DNA from: Castanea sativa
Lineage: Eukaryota > Streptophyta > Magnoliopsida > Fagales > Fagaceae
DNA: 64,000 nucleotides
Direction of reading: 5' to 3'
Assembly (NCBI RefSeq): GCF_040712315.1
Contig: NC_134024.1
Location: forward strand, 28,325,158 to 28,389,157
Shown here piece after piece: positions 24,065 to 37,670 of the stretch (its first letter is position 1; every line of letters begins with the position of its first letter). The position numbers and the translations under genes were made by a program. Below the pieces are notes generated by a model, which saw nothing but the letters and a program-made list of their open reading frames with translations, made no database searches and was not told where the DNA came from.

Positions 24065-27000
24065 TCAACTCTCTGAAGGTCTGTAACAACACATGACATA
24101 TCTTCCAACAATGTTTTTGACCGGAAGGGGCCCCCTGTTCATCAATTACTTGAATGGATTAAAAAATTAAAAAGGAATGAAGGGTAAAGTTCAAATCAAT
24201 ATATCCAAATATAATAAGGAAGGGGGGAAAAAAGGAGTGCAGTGCTTCCAAATCAGCATCCAAGAGGAACTCCCATGGAAAAGGACATTGTCCTTTTGAG
24301 AGTTGAGGTGAAATGTCCCTCTCTCTAAAGGGAGTTCAAATTAGAATGCTCCAATACATCCTATGAAATATCAGCACCTACACCTACCATACCCAAACCC
24401 CCAAACACACTGCCAATAGAATAATAGGAAAATAAATTGAAGGATGGCACTTGTAAACTAACCAATCATGGGAATCATAGCTCTTGTTTCTGTTGTCACC
24501 CAAGACATAAACATGACCTTTAGGCACATACTGCAAAACCAATAATAAGTAAGGTAGGTATGAAGTAACTGATGTGGATTGCAGGCCCAAGTGAAGATAA
24601 GAACACTAAAGACAGGGCCAAACATAATTTGCACCATCTGAAGCCCATGAAGAACCCAAATAAGCAGATGTCAACATGGTTTCCTGCAAGGCTTTGTCAT
24701 GCTATGCTAACTTTGTTTACCTTATCTAATGACACAGTGCACACATTGCCTGTAGCTTCATTACCTTATCTAATGCTGTTCAAGACCATGATTGGTTCAT
24801 GCACAGACCTACAGGCTCCCCAACCCTTTTGAAAACTCCTTTAGATGCCCTTTTTATCATACATGCATTCCACCATAAGGAGGCACCATAGTCATATCAT
24901 ATATTTGCATTACAGCTGCAAAATATTTTCTTTTTCTTTTTTCTTGTCCATTGACCTAGGCTACATAAAAGAGGTGGTCCTCCCCTTTCCCTTAAAATCC
25001 CCTTCCCTAGTGTAGGCAGGATTCAATCTTTGATGACAAAAGACTTTACTAGCTGAGTTATTTGACATTGTGTTAGATTTTTTATTTGAGGCAACCATAT
25101 AATCAACATATAGATTTATTTCTTCATCAAAAAAAAAAAAACTCATAATCTACTTTATCTTTATTTTTCCAGAAAAAGACTATCCAGGTAATTTCACTAA
25201 CTATCTGTATTAATGTAAAAAAAAAATGTACATTATAGTATTACTAAATTTTCTTTTAATCAGCTACTTGGCCCTCATTGTTGATAATTAGCTACTCCCT
25301 TGGACCTGCCCACATGGCAAAATGCTGGAAAGACTGCAAGTAAAAAAGAAACACAGTAATAATAGATAGGGAGCATACAGTTAAATTTGATTCATATCTT
25401 GGGCACCCTGCTATGAAATCTTCATTTTGAGCAATTCCATTGACATAGAGACATCCACCATTGACCTGCAAGGTATTATAAACCCAGACATAAGTACTGC
25501 TTCCTTTGGATCAATTCAAAATATTGAATTTTAAATAAAAGATATACATGATATAATGACCATCTAATTGTCCAGTCAGCAATGAACGACATCTCAAAGT
25601 GCAAAGAGTCACCAAAGACATTTCCAGGATTAACTAACTAACCAAACCTAGATTAAAGCATAACCACTTAAGGATAAACATGGAATGACTTGCTTTTGCA
25701 ACAATTCAGGCATAATATACATGAAGAGGGGTCTATGAAGCTGTTCTACCTGAACTAAATCTCCTGCTTTTGCAACAATTCTCTTTATGAAAACAATATC
25801 CTCCTTGTCACCAAGTTGCTACAGAAACCAAGAAAGTATCAGAGGTTTACCTAAAAATAACCAGAAAGCAGGTGTTATGTAAAAATTATTGTACCATATT
25901 TACAAACCTGTGTTGGATCTTTGAACGTCACAATATCATGTACAGCAGGACTTCTAATGTAATATGAGGCCTGAAGATGTTACCAAGTGACCATAACGGT
26001 GGTCAAAGTTAGAAGTGAGAACAATTACAGTGATGGAAAAAACTGAAAATAATCACCCATATAATCATTTCTATTCTTCATGATCATAAAATATAGTGAA
26101 AGGGTGCTAGGTTCCCCCACCCCCAAAAAACAAATCTGCTTGGTTCTGTTGACTCCAATTTTTTAATAGAATTTCAAAATTCAGAGCACAAGATATGGGA
26201 ATAGGCCAATATTCTAATGCTCCTTAAAGAAGAATGAATATTTTTTTATATATCGATTGAATAGGCATGTGATTCTGTGAAACTTCAAAATTTTGCTTCT
26301 ATCACAGCACAAAGTGGTGTTTCTAATTCATATGTTGTCAGCCCTTAAATTTCCGGTTGATCACTAACATGAATCTAAAATCAGCTGCCATAACTTTGCA
26401 TTTGGTTTAGTAAATTTTGGTCATACACAGCAAAGTAATTTTTACAGTTCAAGCATTCTTGTCCTCATCATTTCTCCCCAATTACTGAAATTTATCTTGG
26501 AAATCCATCACACCATATAAGAACCAATTAAATGAAAAAAGAAAAGATTCATTCAGGAGATATTTTTTTCCTCATTTCCACGCTTTTCTTTCACCTTGCT
26601 TAGCTTAAATATTCTGAAATTGTTTACCCAGCAGGTTGTAATCTCTTTCAAAATGTTGATTCTCACTGCTTGCTTTAATCAGGAGTTGAGGACTAGGAGT
26701 ATGATCGATGGCATCCCTTAATGCTTTAAGGTCCACAAAATTTGTTCCAAACAGCCGCCATAAAGGCTTATTGAATTTCACTTAGAAGATAACAGAATGC
26801 AGGTGAATTTTTTAAAACAGTCTCACATTGATTTTTTTATTTATTTTTAAATTAGTTATCATACATGCAAGTATATCTTCATGGGAACCCATCACCATCA
26901 CCTACTGATTTCCGACTTCTATTTAGGTAAGAGCTGCAAGCATTTAACTTCTGATCATTCCAGCGACAATTTTTTTTCTTATTGTACAGCAGATAAACAT

Positions 27001-30000
27001 CTCTGATAACTATTATTGGCATTGATGGAAACAAAAAATGTGCAAGATATATTGTCAGGACACAGGAAAAAAGAACAATTACTGAATGCATATAGAGCCA
27101 GATATTAATCATGAATAACGTCCTCAAAAGGGAATCCCTGCTGGTACTTGATCACAGATGACCAAAATTCCATGCAACAAAATCTCTTTTAAGAACAACT
27201 GTAATGTATGACTAATAAGTATATCTTGATTCTCACGGTCCTTTGCCTCCAAATAGTGCTTCTACTTACTCAAAGCCAAGAATGAGAAAAGGTAAGAAAA
27301 CTAATTGATGGAAAGGCTGCCCAAGATGTGCCAATCCACAGGCAACATCTCCACTGGCTATTTGAAATAAATAATAAATTATCAAATAGTCAACTGGATC
27401 TGGAGTTCAAAAACAAGATCTTTGGAAGATTTCATTTTTCTCAAAGATAAAAAATATATTGCCAACATATCATCCAAAGCTCCACACACAAAACCAAGAC
27501 AAAACTTTATAGATGGAAGCTGCTTTCAACATCACCCCAAGTGGAAAATCACCAGAACTCTACCAAGTCATAAAACCATAAATGAACTCTACTTGGATCC
27601 AGAACTCTTCTTTAAATCTGCTGGCCATAATATGGATTCATATAACAATTTCACTCAATACTTGACCAACACTGATACTCGGATTGGATTGAATTGGATT
27701 GTATGAGCATGTGTGGCGTGGTCTTATGTTGAGTCCCACATCAGATATGTACAAAGTAAATTTGGACTATATAAACGATTGCAAGGAACCTTAATTGTAA
27801 CTTGATTAGTCATTTTGGGATATAGTACAAGTGATGATAGATGAATTCCCAAACTAATAACAAAGAAAAGAAAGATATTACAGATACTTCAGTATCTTAC
27901 TATAATTGACCAGACCACCCCAAAGAGATCTATTACATATTTTGTAATCTCCTATGCTAAGTGACCAAACTACCACACGAACTAACATGCAAAGTGCATA
28001 GAACAAACCAAATGATCAATTTAAAGGCTGCGAAAGATGTCCTGTATCCCATGTATTATGATAATCTCATCCTTTGGATTCATATAACAAAACCATCAAC
28101 TGCTTGACTTAGACACTCCTAAATCAAAAGGAAATAGCAAAGAAAACAGAGCTATACAAAATTTTTAATCTCCTACCATAAGTGACCAGACTACACCATA
28201 GAGAACTATTACAAAATTTGCAAATCTCTTACCCTAATTGACCAGACTTGTTAGGGCCTTGATTGGAAGTCAAACATAAGCAGACTTGGAGAATTTAAAG
28301 GATGATCTGCACTCCAAGGAGCCCAATCGGCACTTCCCTAACAGCTTAAAGTGCCAATCGCCACTTCGTTGGCAAATTGTTCCCAAATCTCTGTGGCAGC
28401 CTTCTCTCACTCCCATGCAAGTGATTCAACCCTGAGGTGGCAGCTTGGAGCTCAGTTGGATGAGATTACAAGAGTTGCACATGTTAAGGTTGGTTAGTTA
28501 CAAGCAGATATACTAGAGTGAGTTAGATATGCTTCAAGTACATGTATCACATCAATGACCTAACTGAAACTCCAAGAGTCCTAAACTCTAACCCTAGTCT
28601 TCAACCTAGCACCAGCTCACATCAAACATCAATTGCCTCTTAATTCCAAACCCTACCCAAAACCTCAAGGCCATACAATTCCTAATTTTCCATATTTCCA
28701 CATCAATACTCCACTTGAATCTCCTTAAGAACACCAACCCACATTTGTGTTCTTATAAAGACTAACCCCATCAAGCAATTTTTGGATATATGCACTGACA
28801 TGCAAAGAACATATATCAAATTAAAAGATCCAGACTGGGATTCTCTATATCCCACGTATGATGATAATCTTATCCTCATTCTGAATTTAACAGACACAGA
28901 GATATCATATGGTCAGCCTCTATTTGTCTATGACATGAACATTAAAACTATACATAGATACAGCTATTTCATTTTCACCTTGGTTTTCTTTTTCATTTTT
29001 CTTGAAATTGGAGCTGAATCTTCTAGTCTAATAGATGGACTCGGAACTTCATGTATTGACCCCACTTTCCACAAATAGTGCTTACAAAGAACTAATAAAG
29101 AAAAAGATAAACATTGGTACCCACCAAAAATATCATGTAAACAAAGTTCCCCTGAAGCTGCATTTAGAGCATGCTGACAAGTAAGAAGCAAAAGTTCAAT
29201 TTGTTGGGGAATATTTTCATGGCTGCTTTAGGGATAAGTAACTAAATAATTGGCAATCTGAGGGTCAGAGTTTAAGCTACAAGAATTTTATTCCACCCAC
29301 CAATAAGAGAGGAAATTCCTTGCATGTCAGGGCGATTGCTCACATGGGAAAATGGCTAGTAACTAGCTACCTCAAATTCATTCAGTTCACACTATTGGTT
29401 ATTCACTTCCAATAAAGAAAGGTACAAGGTGTATGATAATCACAGAATTAGATTACAGAAAATTTTAGCAACGCCAAAAACAAAGTCTGATAGCATCCAG
29501 ATCTTGTTGACTTCAATCTACAGCCTATGTGTAATGCATCCCAAGGGTGATTTCAGAAGTGAAGCAACGCAAAATTCATTTTTTCATATCAAATGCAGAA
29601 ATATCCAGAGTTCAAACTTTTGTCCTACAGGCAACTGGGATTTTCCATGAGGACATTAGAGAATGATCATAAAGTCCTATAAGGTGGCCCCATTTGTACT
29701 CAAGAAAGTGGTTCCATCTAGATTGCAGGGCAAGCAAGCATGTCATTAATAGAATTTATGGACTCATTACAAGTTTTTCCCTGTTACTTCAACCAGCATG
29801 TCAGATAATTCAATAGCAGCTTGAAAATATCTAGGTAGACCAGGTATCAATAAAAAATAAAGAAGAACCTTAACTCCTTTGGGGCACTAGACTTGCAGTA
29901 TACCCTGAAGCAACAAGTGAGAACCTTTAAAAGTTACTGAAACAATATGATCTCAAAATTTCCAGGTACTCTGATTTGAGGTTACATAGGTAATCTGTCT

Positions 30001-30814
30001 ATATCTGCTTCCAGTCACTGTAAAAGTTGGACCTAAAAGAAAATTTCCAGATAGGAAAAAAACATATTAACGTGCTAAAAGTCAAGGTATCCAACTGAAC
30101 CCAGGGTAGCCCTCAACTGAATCTGGTGAGGAACACCAGACAAGGGCAACAAAGGTTAATTTAAATTACCAAGAAAGCGTGCTGTCCTTCAAGTTTGGTG
30201 AAGTAAACTAAAATTGTCAAAGAAGGAAGTTTAGATTTCAATATGGCCCTACAGAGATGAATAACCTAATACTGATGATGAACTATGTGCTGATCACCAC
30301 AATCTTGCAGAGGACAAGTACATCAAGTAGTTATGGTTAATTTTCCACTAGGTTGTCAATGAGACATCCGTCTTAATTCCAAGATGCTAGTGGCTATATA
30401 GATAATGGTGTTATATGACTATGATGACGGTGCAGATCATATTAATCACAAAAGCAGTGCTACATTCATAGAGACTGCCTACGAAAAGGAAGCATAGCAA
30501 AGAAATACATAATATTGATTCAACATCAATCAAGATTTGCAAGTAGCCTAGTGTGTGTAATCACTTAAAGGATTATACATTCCGTTACACAGAAAGAAGC
30601 ATGCAAATGGTGATTTTTGAATGAAAATGCACAAAGAACAATTAGTGAATTCAACATTACAACATTCTAATTGTTAGAGTTACTGTTGATATTTTTAAAT
30701 TAGCTTGTTATTTATATTAGCTTAGGGGTATTCTTGTTATCTTCACATATCACTCTAATATAAATATGTGCTAAGGTGAAGCACTGACTGATTAATTTCT
30801 AAACCTTCTTTTTC

Positions 30815-30859
<45 letters not shown>

Positions 30860-31518
30860 CCCTAATCCTCAACATTTTTCAACTCACCTCTGAAATATTC
30901 TTCGTTTTCATTTTCATTCATTGAACATTACCAGTTAGACAAATGAAGTAATTATTTCTTGTATTCCTAAAGTTGGAAAGTTAGTCTCATTACTGCTTCC
31001 TTAATGTGATGGTTAAAGTGAAATTAAGCTACAACATTGAGATATAAATTTGCAAATTCATTCTCAAGATTCTAAAACTGTGATCTTTCTAGCCACTCCG
31101 CATTAATAAATATTCTACAAGACAATGCAAACCATAATTTTCTTCCATTCACTTGAGCTATAAAGCGCATAGCTCAAGTCTCATAGCAATTTTCTTCCAT
31201 TCACGTTGAACTAAGACAGCTCTAAAAACATTGTAACAGTCATAAGAGTAAATGAGCTCAGAAGCAAATTAAAAAAGTAGAAACCTTTACCTTTTCGATG
31301 ATCACCCGATCATGTTCACGAAGAGTTGGATGCATGGAATTTGAGGTAATGTACCGAATCTCTGAAAACATAGACCATAAAAGTACAACCACCAAAAGCC
31401 TCAAGAACCCATCAAGCCCTGGCCACCGGAGAAACCCCCAACTCTGACAAGGCATCCACCGGAACGAAACGTAGGTGATAAGAAACATGTACAATGCGGA
31501 GGGCTTCATGAAACTCAT
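24065..31518 (-). CDS. type I signal peptidase, chloroplast-processing-peptidase-like (S26 family)
   Basis: Six exons with GT-AG introns join into one uninterrupted 194-residue frame: 31518-31291, 25970-25908, 25818-25750, 25465-25379, 24530-24463 and 24134-24065. Family members are membrane serine proteases that cut signal or thylakoid-transfer peptides with a Ser/Lys dyad. Visible here are a hydrophobic segment (GFLRLLVVVLLWS, about residues 37-49), the nucleophile box SNSMHP (Ser61), the lysine box FIKRIVAK (Lys109) and the conserved GDNRNKSYDS box (160-169). I start at the second Met (MSFMKPSALY), because related proteins begin there. An upstream in-frame Met at 31539 would add seven residues. 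There is no long plastid transit peptide, so the organelle is uncertain. Intron 1 is 5.3 kb. The protein most resembles the short plant group typified by Arabidopsis At2g31140. Confidence 0.95.
27733..27775 (+). promoter_or_regulatory. snRNA-type USE plus TATA box inside an intron
   Basis: GTCCCACATCAG (27733-27744) matches the plant upstream sequence element RTCCCACATCG except near its last bases. TATATAAA follows at 27768, about 24 bp later, the spacing of Pol III-type plant snRNA promoters. I could not recognise the U6, U3 or other snRNA sequence downstream. It may be a repeat-borne copy. Confidence 0.35.
30817..30856 (+). repeat. (CT)20 microsatellite
   Basis: Forty bases of uninterrupted CT in intron 1 of the peptidase gene. 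Confidence 0.97.
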
Positions 31519-33222
31519 TGCAGCAAATTGAGGGAACAAACACAGAATATGGTCAAGACCCAGAACAAGAATTCAAAGAACAAATACAACAACAACGACA
31601 GGAAAGATTGAAATGAGGTTTTAAGCTTCAAAGGGTTAGAATTCGGATTCTGTGAAGCTAGTGGTTAACAAGATGTTGATTTCTTTTGCAATGAGTGAAT
31701 TGAAGAGTGATCAAAGTTTACACAGTTTGAATTCTTTGATGAGGTGCTTGAATGTTGGGTTTTTGGAAATCAAAGACGAAGTAAGAAATGGGGTTCGCTT
31801 GGATTGAAAAGTTAGGGAGAGAAGCAGAGGAGCATGAGGAAATGGAGAGAATAGGCACAACAATTACTGGTATAAAAGTTCTATAAAAATAAAAATGGGT
31901 CTTTCTTGGTTGATGAAATTTTAGCTTAGTGAGATGAGAGCGAGCTAATCGAACATAGCCATGCGAGGCCTCCTCAGCTCTACAGAACATAGAGAGAGCG
32001 AGAGAAAAAGAGAGAGAGACACACAGAGACAGTGAGTGATATATTATGTGAACCATTTGACGTTTCTTTTCTTGATGACTAAGTTTCCTTATTGGGAGAC
32101 AGATAGACTCGTGGCCTTCCAGGAAGCCGCTGCTGGTAGTGTTACTGTAATGGACTATGGTCTGTGACACTGTGACTCCATTTGTGCATATTTTTGTACA
32201 CCAGCTACTTTGTACAAGTCAAATGCTACCAGTTTTATCGAGCTGATCATAGATTTTTGTTGTTAATAAGATAGGGTCAAATTTCAGATGATTTTCTTTG
32301 TCTTTTTTTTTTTGCCTTTTTATTTATTAAAATGTATGTACCCTGTAGACAAGGATGCATAGTGGAGAACATATTAAGCTAGGGATGAAGTTTCTTAAAA
32401 AAAAAAAAAAATGTATATATATATATCTCAAGCTAGGAATGTAATTTTCTGGAAGGAAAAAAATTCTATACACCATTTGTTACACACTTAAAGTTTTTAT
32501 AACTGAAAATGTGATTTAAAGTCGTTTTTAATGGGTAAAATTTTTTGCAACTTTCTTTCCATCTATGAGACTTATGTACACTGATCCATAGGCTTAACTT
32601 TGACTTTTCAAATTATTGATTATAGGTTTTTTTTTTTTTTATATATTTTCATATGGTAGATGATTAACAAAATACTAAACTGAGAATTATCAATCCTCCA
32701 TCTCATTTCACTTATAAGTTATAACCATGACTATTCAACATCACTAAACTCTCGTCTTTTAAAAAAAAAAAATCATTGATCTTATTATTTTAATAAAAAA
32801 AAGGTATTTACAAGTATGACACATATGATCTAAAATAAAATAAACGTGTAACTCAACTAAGACTTTTTAGTATTTCCAACGAAGATATCAAAGATTCAAA
32901 TTTATTCTTCACTATTATACTTATTAAATTATTTTTTTTAATGAAGGAAATATAATTAATATCAAATCAAATTTAAATTCTCTAGATCTTATTTCCAAAT
33001 AAATTTCAATTAGAAAAAAATTATTAAGATCCTATTTGAAAGAGGAGTAGGTGCGCGGAATGATTTTACCTTCTTTTGGCATTTGGCAAGTTAACGGAAA
33101 TGCATTTTTTGAGGAAAAGTATCTTGCATAAACACAATAAAGAAGTTTAGTATGTTTTAGATATGACCGTTAGGTATTCTACACATTATCACTCAATTAC
33201 CCTTAACTTTCTCTTAAAGTCC
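31519..33222. other. upstream region of the peptidase gene, then AT-rich DNA
   Basis: The first about 500 bp should hold the promoter and 5' leader of the peptidase gene. A GA-rich block (about 31985-32030) is read as TC-rich on the gene strand, common near plant transcription starts. No TATA box can be singled out. From 32.2 kb on the DNA is AT-rich with poly-A/T runs and no gene. Confidence 0.5.
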
Positions 33223-34430
33223 TGTTGAGGTTCAAAAGGTAATAAGGAGTCATGCCCTTAAAAATAGGAGAGGCTCAGCCCATGAAGGTAGGAAAAAAGA
33301 AAGAAAGAAAGGCTTAGTCCTTAGAAAGAAGAAGGGAAGAGCCCGACCCATGGAGAGAAAAGAATAAGTTCTGGACCTTAGAAAGAAATGAGGTATGAAG
33401 GGAAGCATGGGCCAGAGACTTAAGCAAGAGGTGACATCCAAGAAAGCCTAAAGGGAGGTTGGAGTTGGGCTGGAATGGCACATGATCTGTCAACCCCAGG
33501 GAGGGATCCCGAATGCGGACAACTCAGAATGACATGCTCAAGATAAAAGGTGGGCACAAAAGATGAAGGGTGTCCCGTCGAAATCAAATGTCCACGACCA
33601 AGGAAAGAATGATGGGGACAGCTGGTGATTTTAGGACCAGCACCTGATGCAGAAACCTAAGAACTAGCAAAGAAGAGAAGGAGAACCAAGAAGGAAGGTA
33701 ACCAAAAGCCTTTCCTGCTACATTATTATCAAAAAGGGATCTGCCCCACTTTGTGAAAAGAAACAAGTCATGAGAGGTCAACATCAGAGTCTCAGAGCTT
33801 TGAGATGTCTTTTTTAAGGCCTTGGGGGAAAGAATAAGAAACCTTGACCTTGAAAAAGCATTTGGACTTATTCAAAAGAGACCTCCCATAAAAGGAGGTC
33901 AGAAAGGGAGTTTTAGATTGTCAAAACCCAGAATAATGAAAGAATAAAAGGGATAAGAGACCAGCCACCAAAACTTTCAAATATGGCATTGGTTTTAGTA
34001 CCTAGCACACAAAAGAGAATGATGGTTGGTGTTAAGGAGCATCCAAGTAGCACTATAAAAGAGGCAAAGCACCAGCCAAGAAGGGCATTTAGCAAGAAAC
34101 ATTCATCATACTAGAAAAGATACTAGAAAGAGAGTCGTGGGCTTGAAATAGAGTGAAGTACTATAAAGGATCCTAGAGAAAAATACTTAAGGATACATTT
34201 GGATTCAAAGGGATTCAAACTTCACAAGTCTTGGAAGTCTAAAGAGAGCTATCTAAGTCTGTGATTTTTAAACTTTATTGAGCCTTGTGATATATCCCAG
34301 CAAAGTAGGACCCAATGTATTCAAATACTTAATATAATGAAACATAATCTCACTCTATTTTGAGGAACCCTGACGTTATTTTACTTGCACTCTTTTAGTT
34401 TATTTTCTATTCCTTAGTTATTCACTAAAC
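33223..34430 (+). repeat. LTR-like sequence
   Basis: This purine-rich stretch begins TGTTGAGG, carries TATAAAA at 34054-34060 and then a leader-like segment, and ends near CACTAAACCA. That is the composition of a long LTR. The minus-strand open frames inside are only the complement of purine-rich DNA. No target duplication or second copy was found, so solo LTR is a proposal. Confidence 0.4.
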
Positions 34431-34461
34431 CAATAAATATATATATATATATATATATATA

Positions 34462-34901
34462 GACAAAACTTAAATACAGTACCTTAGATGTAGTTCCTTA
34501 GGTACCCCTTTTAAAATTTAGCCACCTGTCTATTTAAATAATTCAACTGACGGCGTTAACATCTCTTTGCTTTTCTATTTTTACTCTTTTTTCCTCTTAG
34601 TTGCATTAGAAAACCCATGAGAAAAACCCCAGAACCCAACCTCTCTAGCTCAGCAAAACTGAACTGCCACAAGGCAACCCTCCACGGATTAGCTTCACGT
34701 GATTGAAGAACCACTGGACATTGATACAAAATGAACCCACTGCCTCACATCAACACATGAGCAGCATTAGTGTCTCTCTCCGAACTGGATCTGATAAAGC
34801 CCTAAGATTTGGAATTCCAAGTGAGCTTTTGTAGAAAAAAACGACGCTGATTTTAGAGCGACCACTGTAGCACCAAAGAAACTCAATTTTTTGAGGAGTT
34901 T

Positions 34902-34937
<36 letters not shown>

Positions 34938-35419
34938 ATATATATTAACACAAACAAAAATAAAATAAAAACTAACAGCAGGGAGAAAAAATCTTGAAGA
35001 AGACAATAATACCGATGACTGATCTGTTTGGCTATTTTGTTTTATCTAATATCTATAGCATTAGTTGGTTTGCAAACAATCTGAATTTGAATTGATGGCC
35101 ATGGGAAACATTATTTACTAAATATGCCCTTGGGTTGGGAGTGGCAAGTCTGGAACTATGGATTATGGTGGCTGTTTATTTTGTTAAAGTTTGTGTTCAA
35201 CAAGTTACTCCACTGGATGCCAATGTCGACAACAACGCCGAGTTAAGGTGGCCATTTTTTTCTTGGGTAATCCTGTCAACAAATCTGGTGGATTTTATTT
35301 TGTTGTCCACGTTAAACAAGGGTGTAACGTCATGTTTGCTGAGTTGGATAAGACACAAGGCTAAATTTTAAAAGGGGTACCTAATGAACTGCATATAAGA
35401 TATTGTACCTAAGTTTTGC

Positions 35420-35420
<1 letters not shown>
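34462..35420. mobile_element. 959-bp TIR element inserted in a (TA)n tract
   Basis: The first and last 62 bp are inverted repeats, about 54 of 62 identical, sharing CAAAACTTA near the tip and TTAGGTACCCCTTTT further in. (TA)n runs abut both ends (about 34437-34461 and 35423-35479), and another lies inside (34902-34946). This resembles rice Micron-type MITEs, which insert into TA microsatellites. A frame at 35135-35371 has no recognisable domain. Confidence 0.7.

Positions 35421-35422
<2 letters not shown>

Positions 35423-35479
<57 letters not shown>
35423..35479. repeat. (TA)n microsatellite
   Basis: About 28 AT units next to the right end of the TIR element. Confidence 0.97.
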
Positions 35480-35481
<2 letters not shown>

Positions 35482-35812
35482 TATGTATATTTATGTTGTA
35501 GAGTTCATATCTTGTGCACAGATTGACTCGTAAAACAGCCCAACAAAACTACAATAAGTCAAGCTCAATCCACTAACTATCAACACCATCCTTTGGAGGC
35601 CCAGGATCCCTCCAGAATATTGGGCCTGGGCACTGTCTAAAGTGAAAACCCACAAATCTAAAATTTACCCCTTTACTTTAACAACAAAATAAAATTTTCT
35701 TTTAATTACCATAAGAATCTCAGTTTGCTCTTTCCTTGTCAATCACAATAATATTTTCAATAGATCAAACTTCCTTTCTTCTTCAACAGAGATGTCGGTG
35801 TCGCATGCCTTA

Positions 35813-35831
35813 GGGTCCGTTTGGATGCAAC
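35813..35831 (+). repeat. left TIR of the Harbinger element
   Basis: GGGTCCGTTTGGATGCAAC, preceded by TTA. Subterminal ACTGTAG copies follow within about 110 bp. Confidence 0.85.
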
Positions 35832-37670
35832 TGAAAACTGAAACCTGAAAATTACTGTAGCAAAACGCGGGTACTGTAGCGGAGCTGAAATTTTTTAAAG
35901 CACGTTTTTTTTTACTGTAGGGGAGCTGAAAATCCCTTTATTTCTTTTTCTTCTAGAGTATTCGCTCCTCACCCACAGATAATAGTTCTCATGCCTTGGA
36001 GAAGAGACTTCCACGCCCACCTGAGAAATCCCCGAGGAAGACTGCCGACATCGGCGAAGAGCCCAGAAGAGATATCCACGAGGAACGTGACCTAGTCCGA
36101 CGCCGGCGAAGACAACCCAGTCCTTCCATAAACCCATTTCTCCTTCTTCCCCAATTTCACTCCTCTCCCACCCATGACTGTACTCGTTGAAACCCAGAAG
36201 CTAAATTAGCCTGAGCTCAAAAACCCCTTTCAGCAAAAAAATATCGAAACCCACTTCCCTAAGGTGAGTGTTCTGTACTTTTTTTCACTATTTCCTATCC
36301 TATGTTATCCAAAATGCTGTTCTTGTTAATGGGTTTCTTTTCATTTGCTGGAATTTACTTCATTTGACCCACATACAGTGCAAGGTTAATGGCTTGGAAT
36401 TTCAGCTCTTGTTAAGGGCTGAATTTCATTTTTTTTTTATAAAGTTTTGAGCTTTTAAATTGAGAAAGACCCATTTCTAACAAGTTTAGATTTGGGATTT
36501 TGTTAAGTCATAGGTTTTTGTTGTGGCAAGACCCATTCCCCTCCCCCATTCAAATGAAGAGGTATGTGTGCTGATGGTTCGACTTGCTGTGTGGTTGTGG
36601 CATTTTGCTTTTTGTTTCTATTTTGTTTATTGTTATTTGGGTTTTTCTTGTTTTGGCTGTTTTGTTTGTAGGAGTTTGGTTTTTTTTTTTTTTTTTTTAG
36701 GAATTGTGATTTTTTTTTGGATCTTTAAATGTGAATTTGTGGTCTAAAAGGATTGCCAAGTGCCAGATCAAGCACTGTACTTGGTATTTTTAGTTTATCA
36801 GCCATATCAACAGTGGTTGATTCTCCCCTGCATAGGGTACCCTCGTCACTGTGCAGCTGTAATAATGTTTTAATTCAAACTGTATCAAGCATGTGAACCT
36901 GTTAGCTACATGATAAGTAAACAGGTGATGTTTTACTTAAATTGTATGTAATTGTAATTAGTGTGATAAGTATGGCATGTATTAATGGTTTTGATTTAGC
37001 TACAAAATTCTATTTTTTGACATTTGCCTATAAATTTTGAAAGAGTAAACTATATGCGTATGTTTTCTTTATTCATCCAAAGAATAAACAACCTAGGAAA
37101 TTGTCCGAACTGGTTCTTTGTTCTAATTGGAGAGTTTCTCTAACTGTTTTTAAAGATTAGGAGTTGTATCTAGTTTGGTTGGTAACGGTTGTTGTTTTGG
37201 TGGGTTGAAGCAACTTTTGCTGCTTGTTCCACCCATTTCAATTAAAGATGTTTCATCAAATCACTTCTGGATATATTACACATGGTATAGATAAGGATGT
37301 GAGCATATACTCTTTTCATTGATGAATGGTAAAGTGAGTTCTCATTCAGTTTACTAACAGCAAATGTACTAACAGCAAATGGTAAAGACTGCATTTTGGT
37401 GTTTCGATAGACATCTAAACAAACTAGTTTTTTTTTTTTTTTTTGCCATATGCATCGTTCATAATGATAAAAATGTTAGTCCACTGCTAAACAACAATTT
37501 CAACACTGGTTCAATTATTTGTCATTACACTTCACATAAAATCTACTATTGTCTAACTGATGCTTTAGGTCCTGAGAATTCTTCTATTTCAACAATATCT
37601 AATTTATAGCTTTTGTGGTTTGGTCATTTGTGGGTCCAAACATGTTAAAATCTACTGCCAGTTCCTACGA
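35832..37670 (+). other. left flank of the Harbinger element interior, no gene recognised
   Basis: A GC-richer leader-like stretch (about 35990-36180) is followed by T-rich DNA. Open frames have no domain. It may be promoter, leader and intron for the GRF ORF downstream, but no spliced upstream exon can be shown. Confidence 0.4.

Larger units (their letters stand above)
25971..31290 (-). other. intron 1 of the peptidase gene (5.3 kb)
   Basis: Bounded by the donor GTAAAG (minus, 31290) and acceptor TTCAG (25971). It contains no recognisable exon of another gene, but holds a USE/TATA-like promoter pair at 27.73 kb and a (CT)20 tract at 30817-30856. Frames inside it are short and lack domains. 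Confidence 0.85.

Noticed and set aside
33250..34095. Three minus-strand open frames rich in F, L, S and W
   Set aside because: They are the complement of purine-rich LTR-like DNA and contain no domain.
35135..35371. 78-residue frame inside the TIR element
   Set aside because: No recognisable domain and no start context or splice partners. It could be chance.
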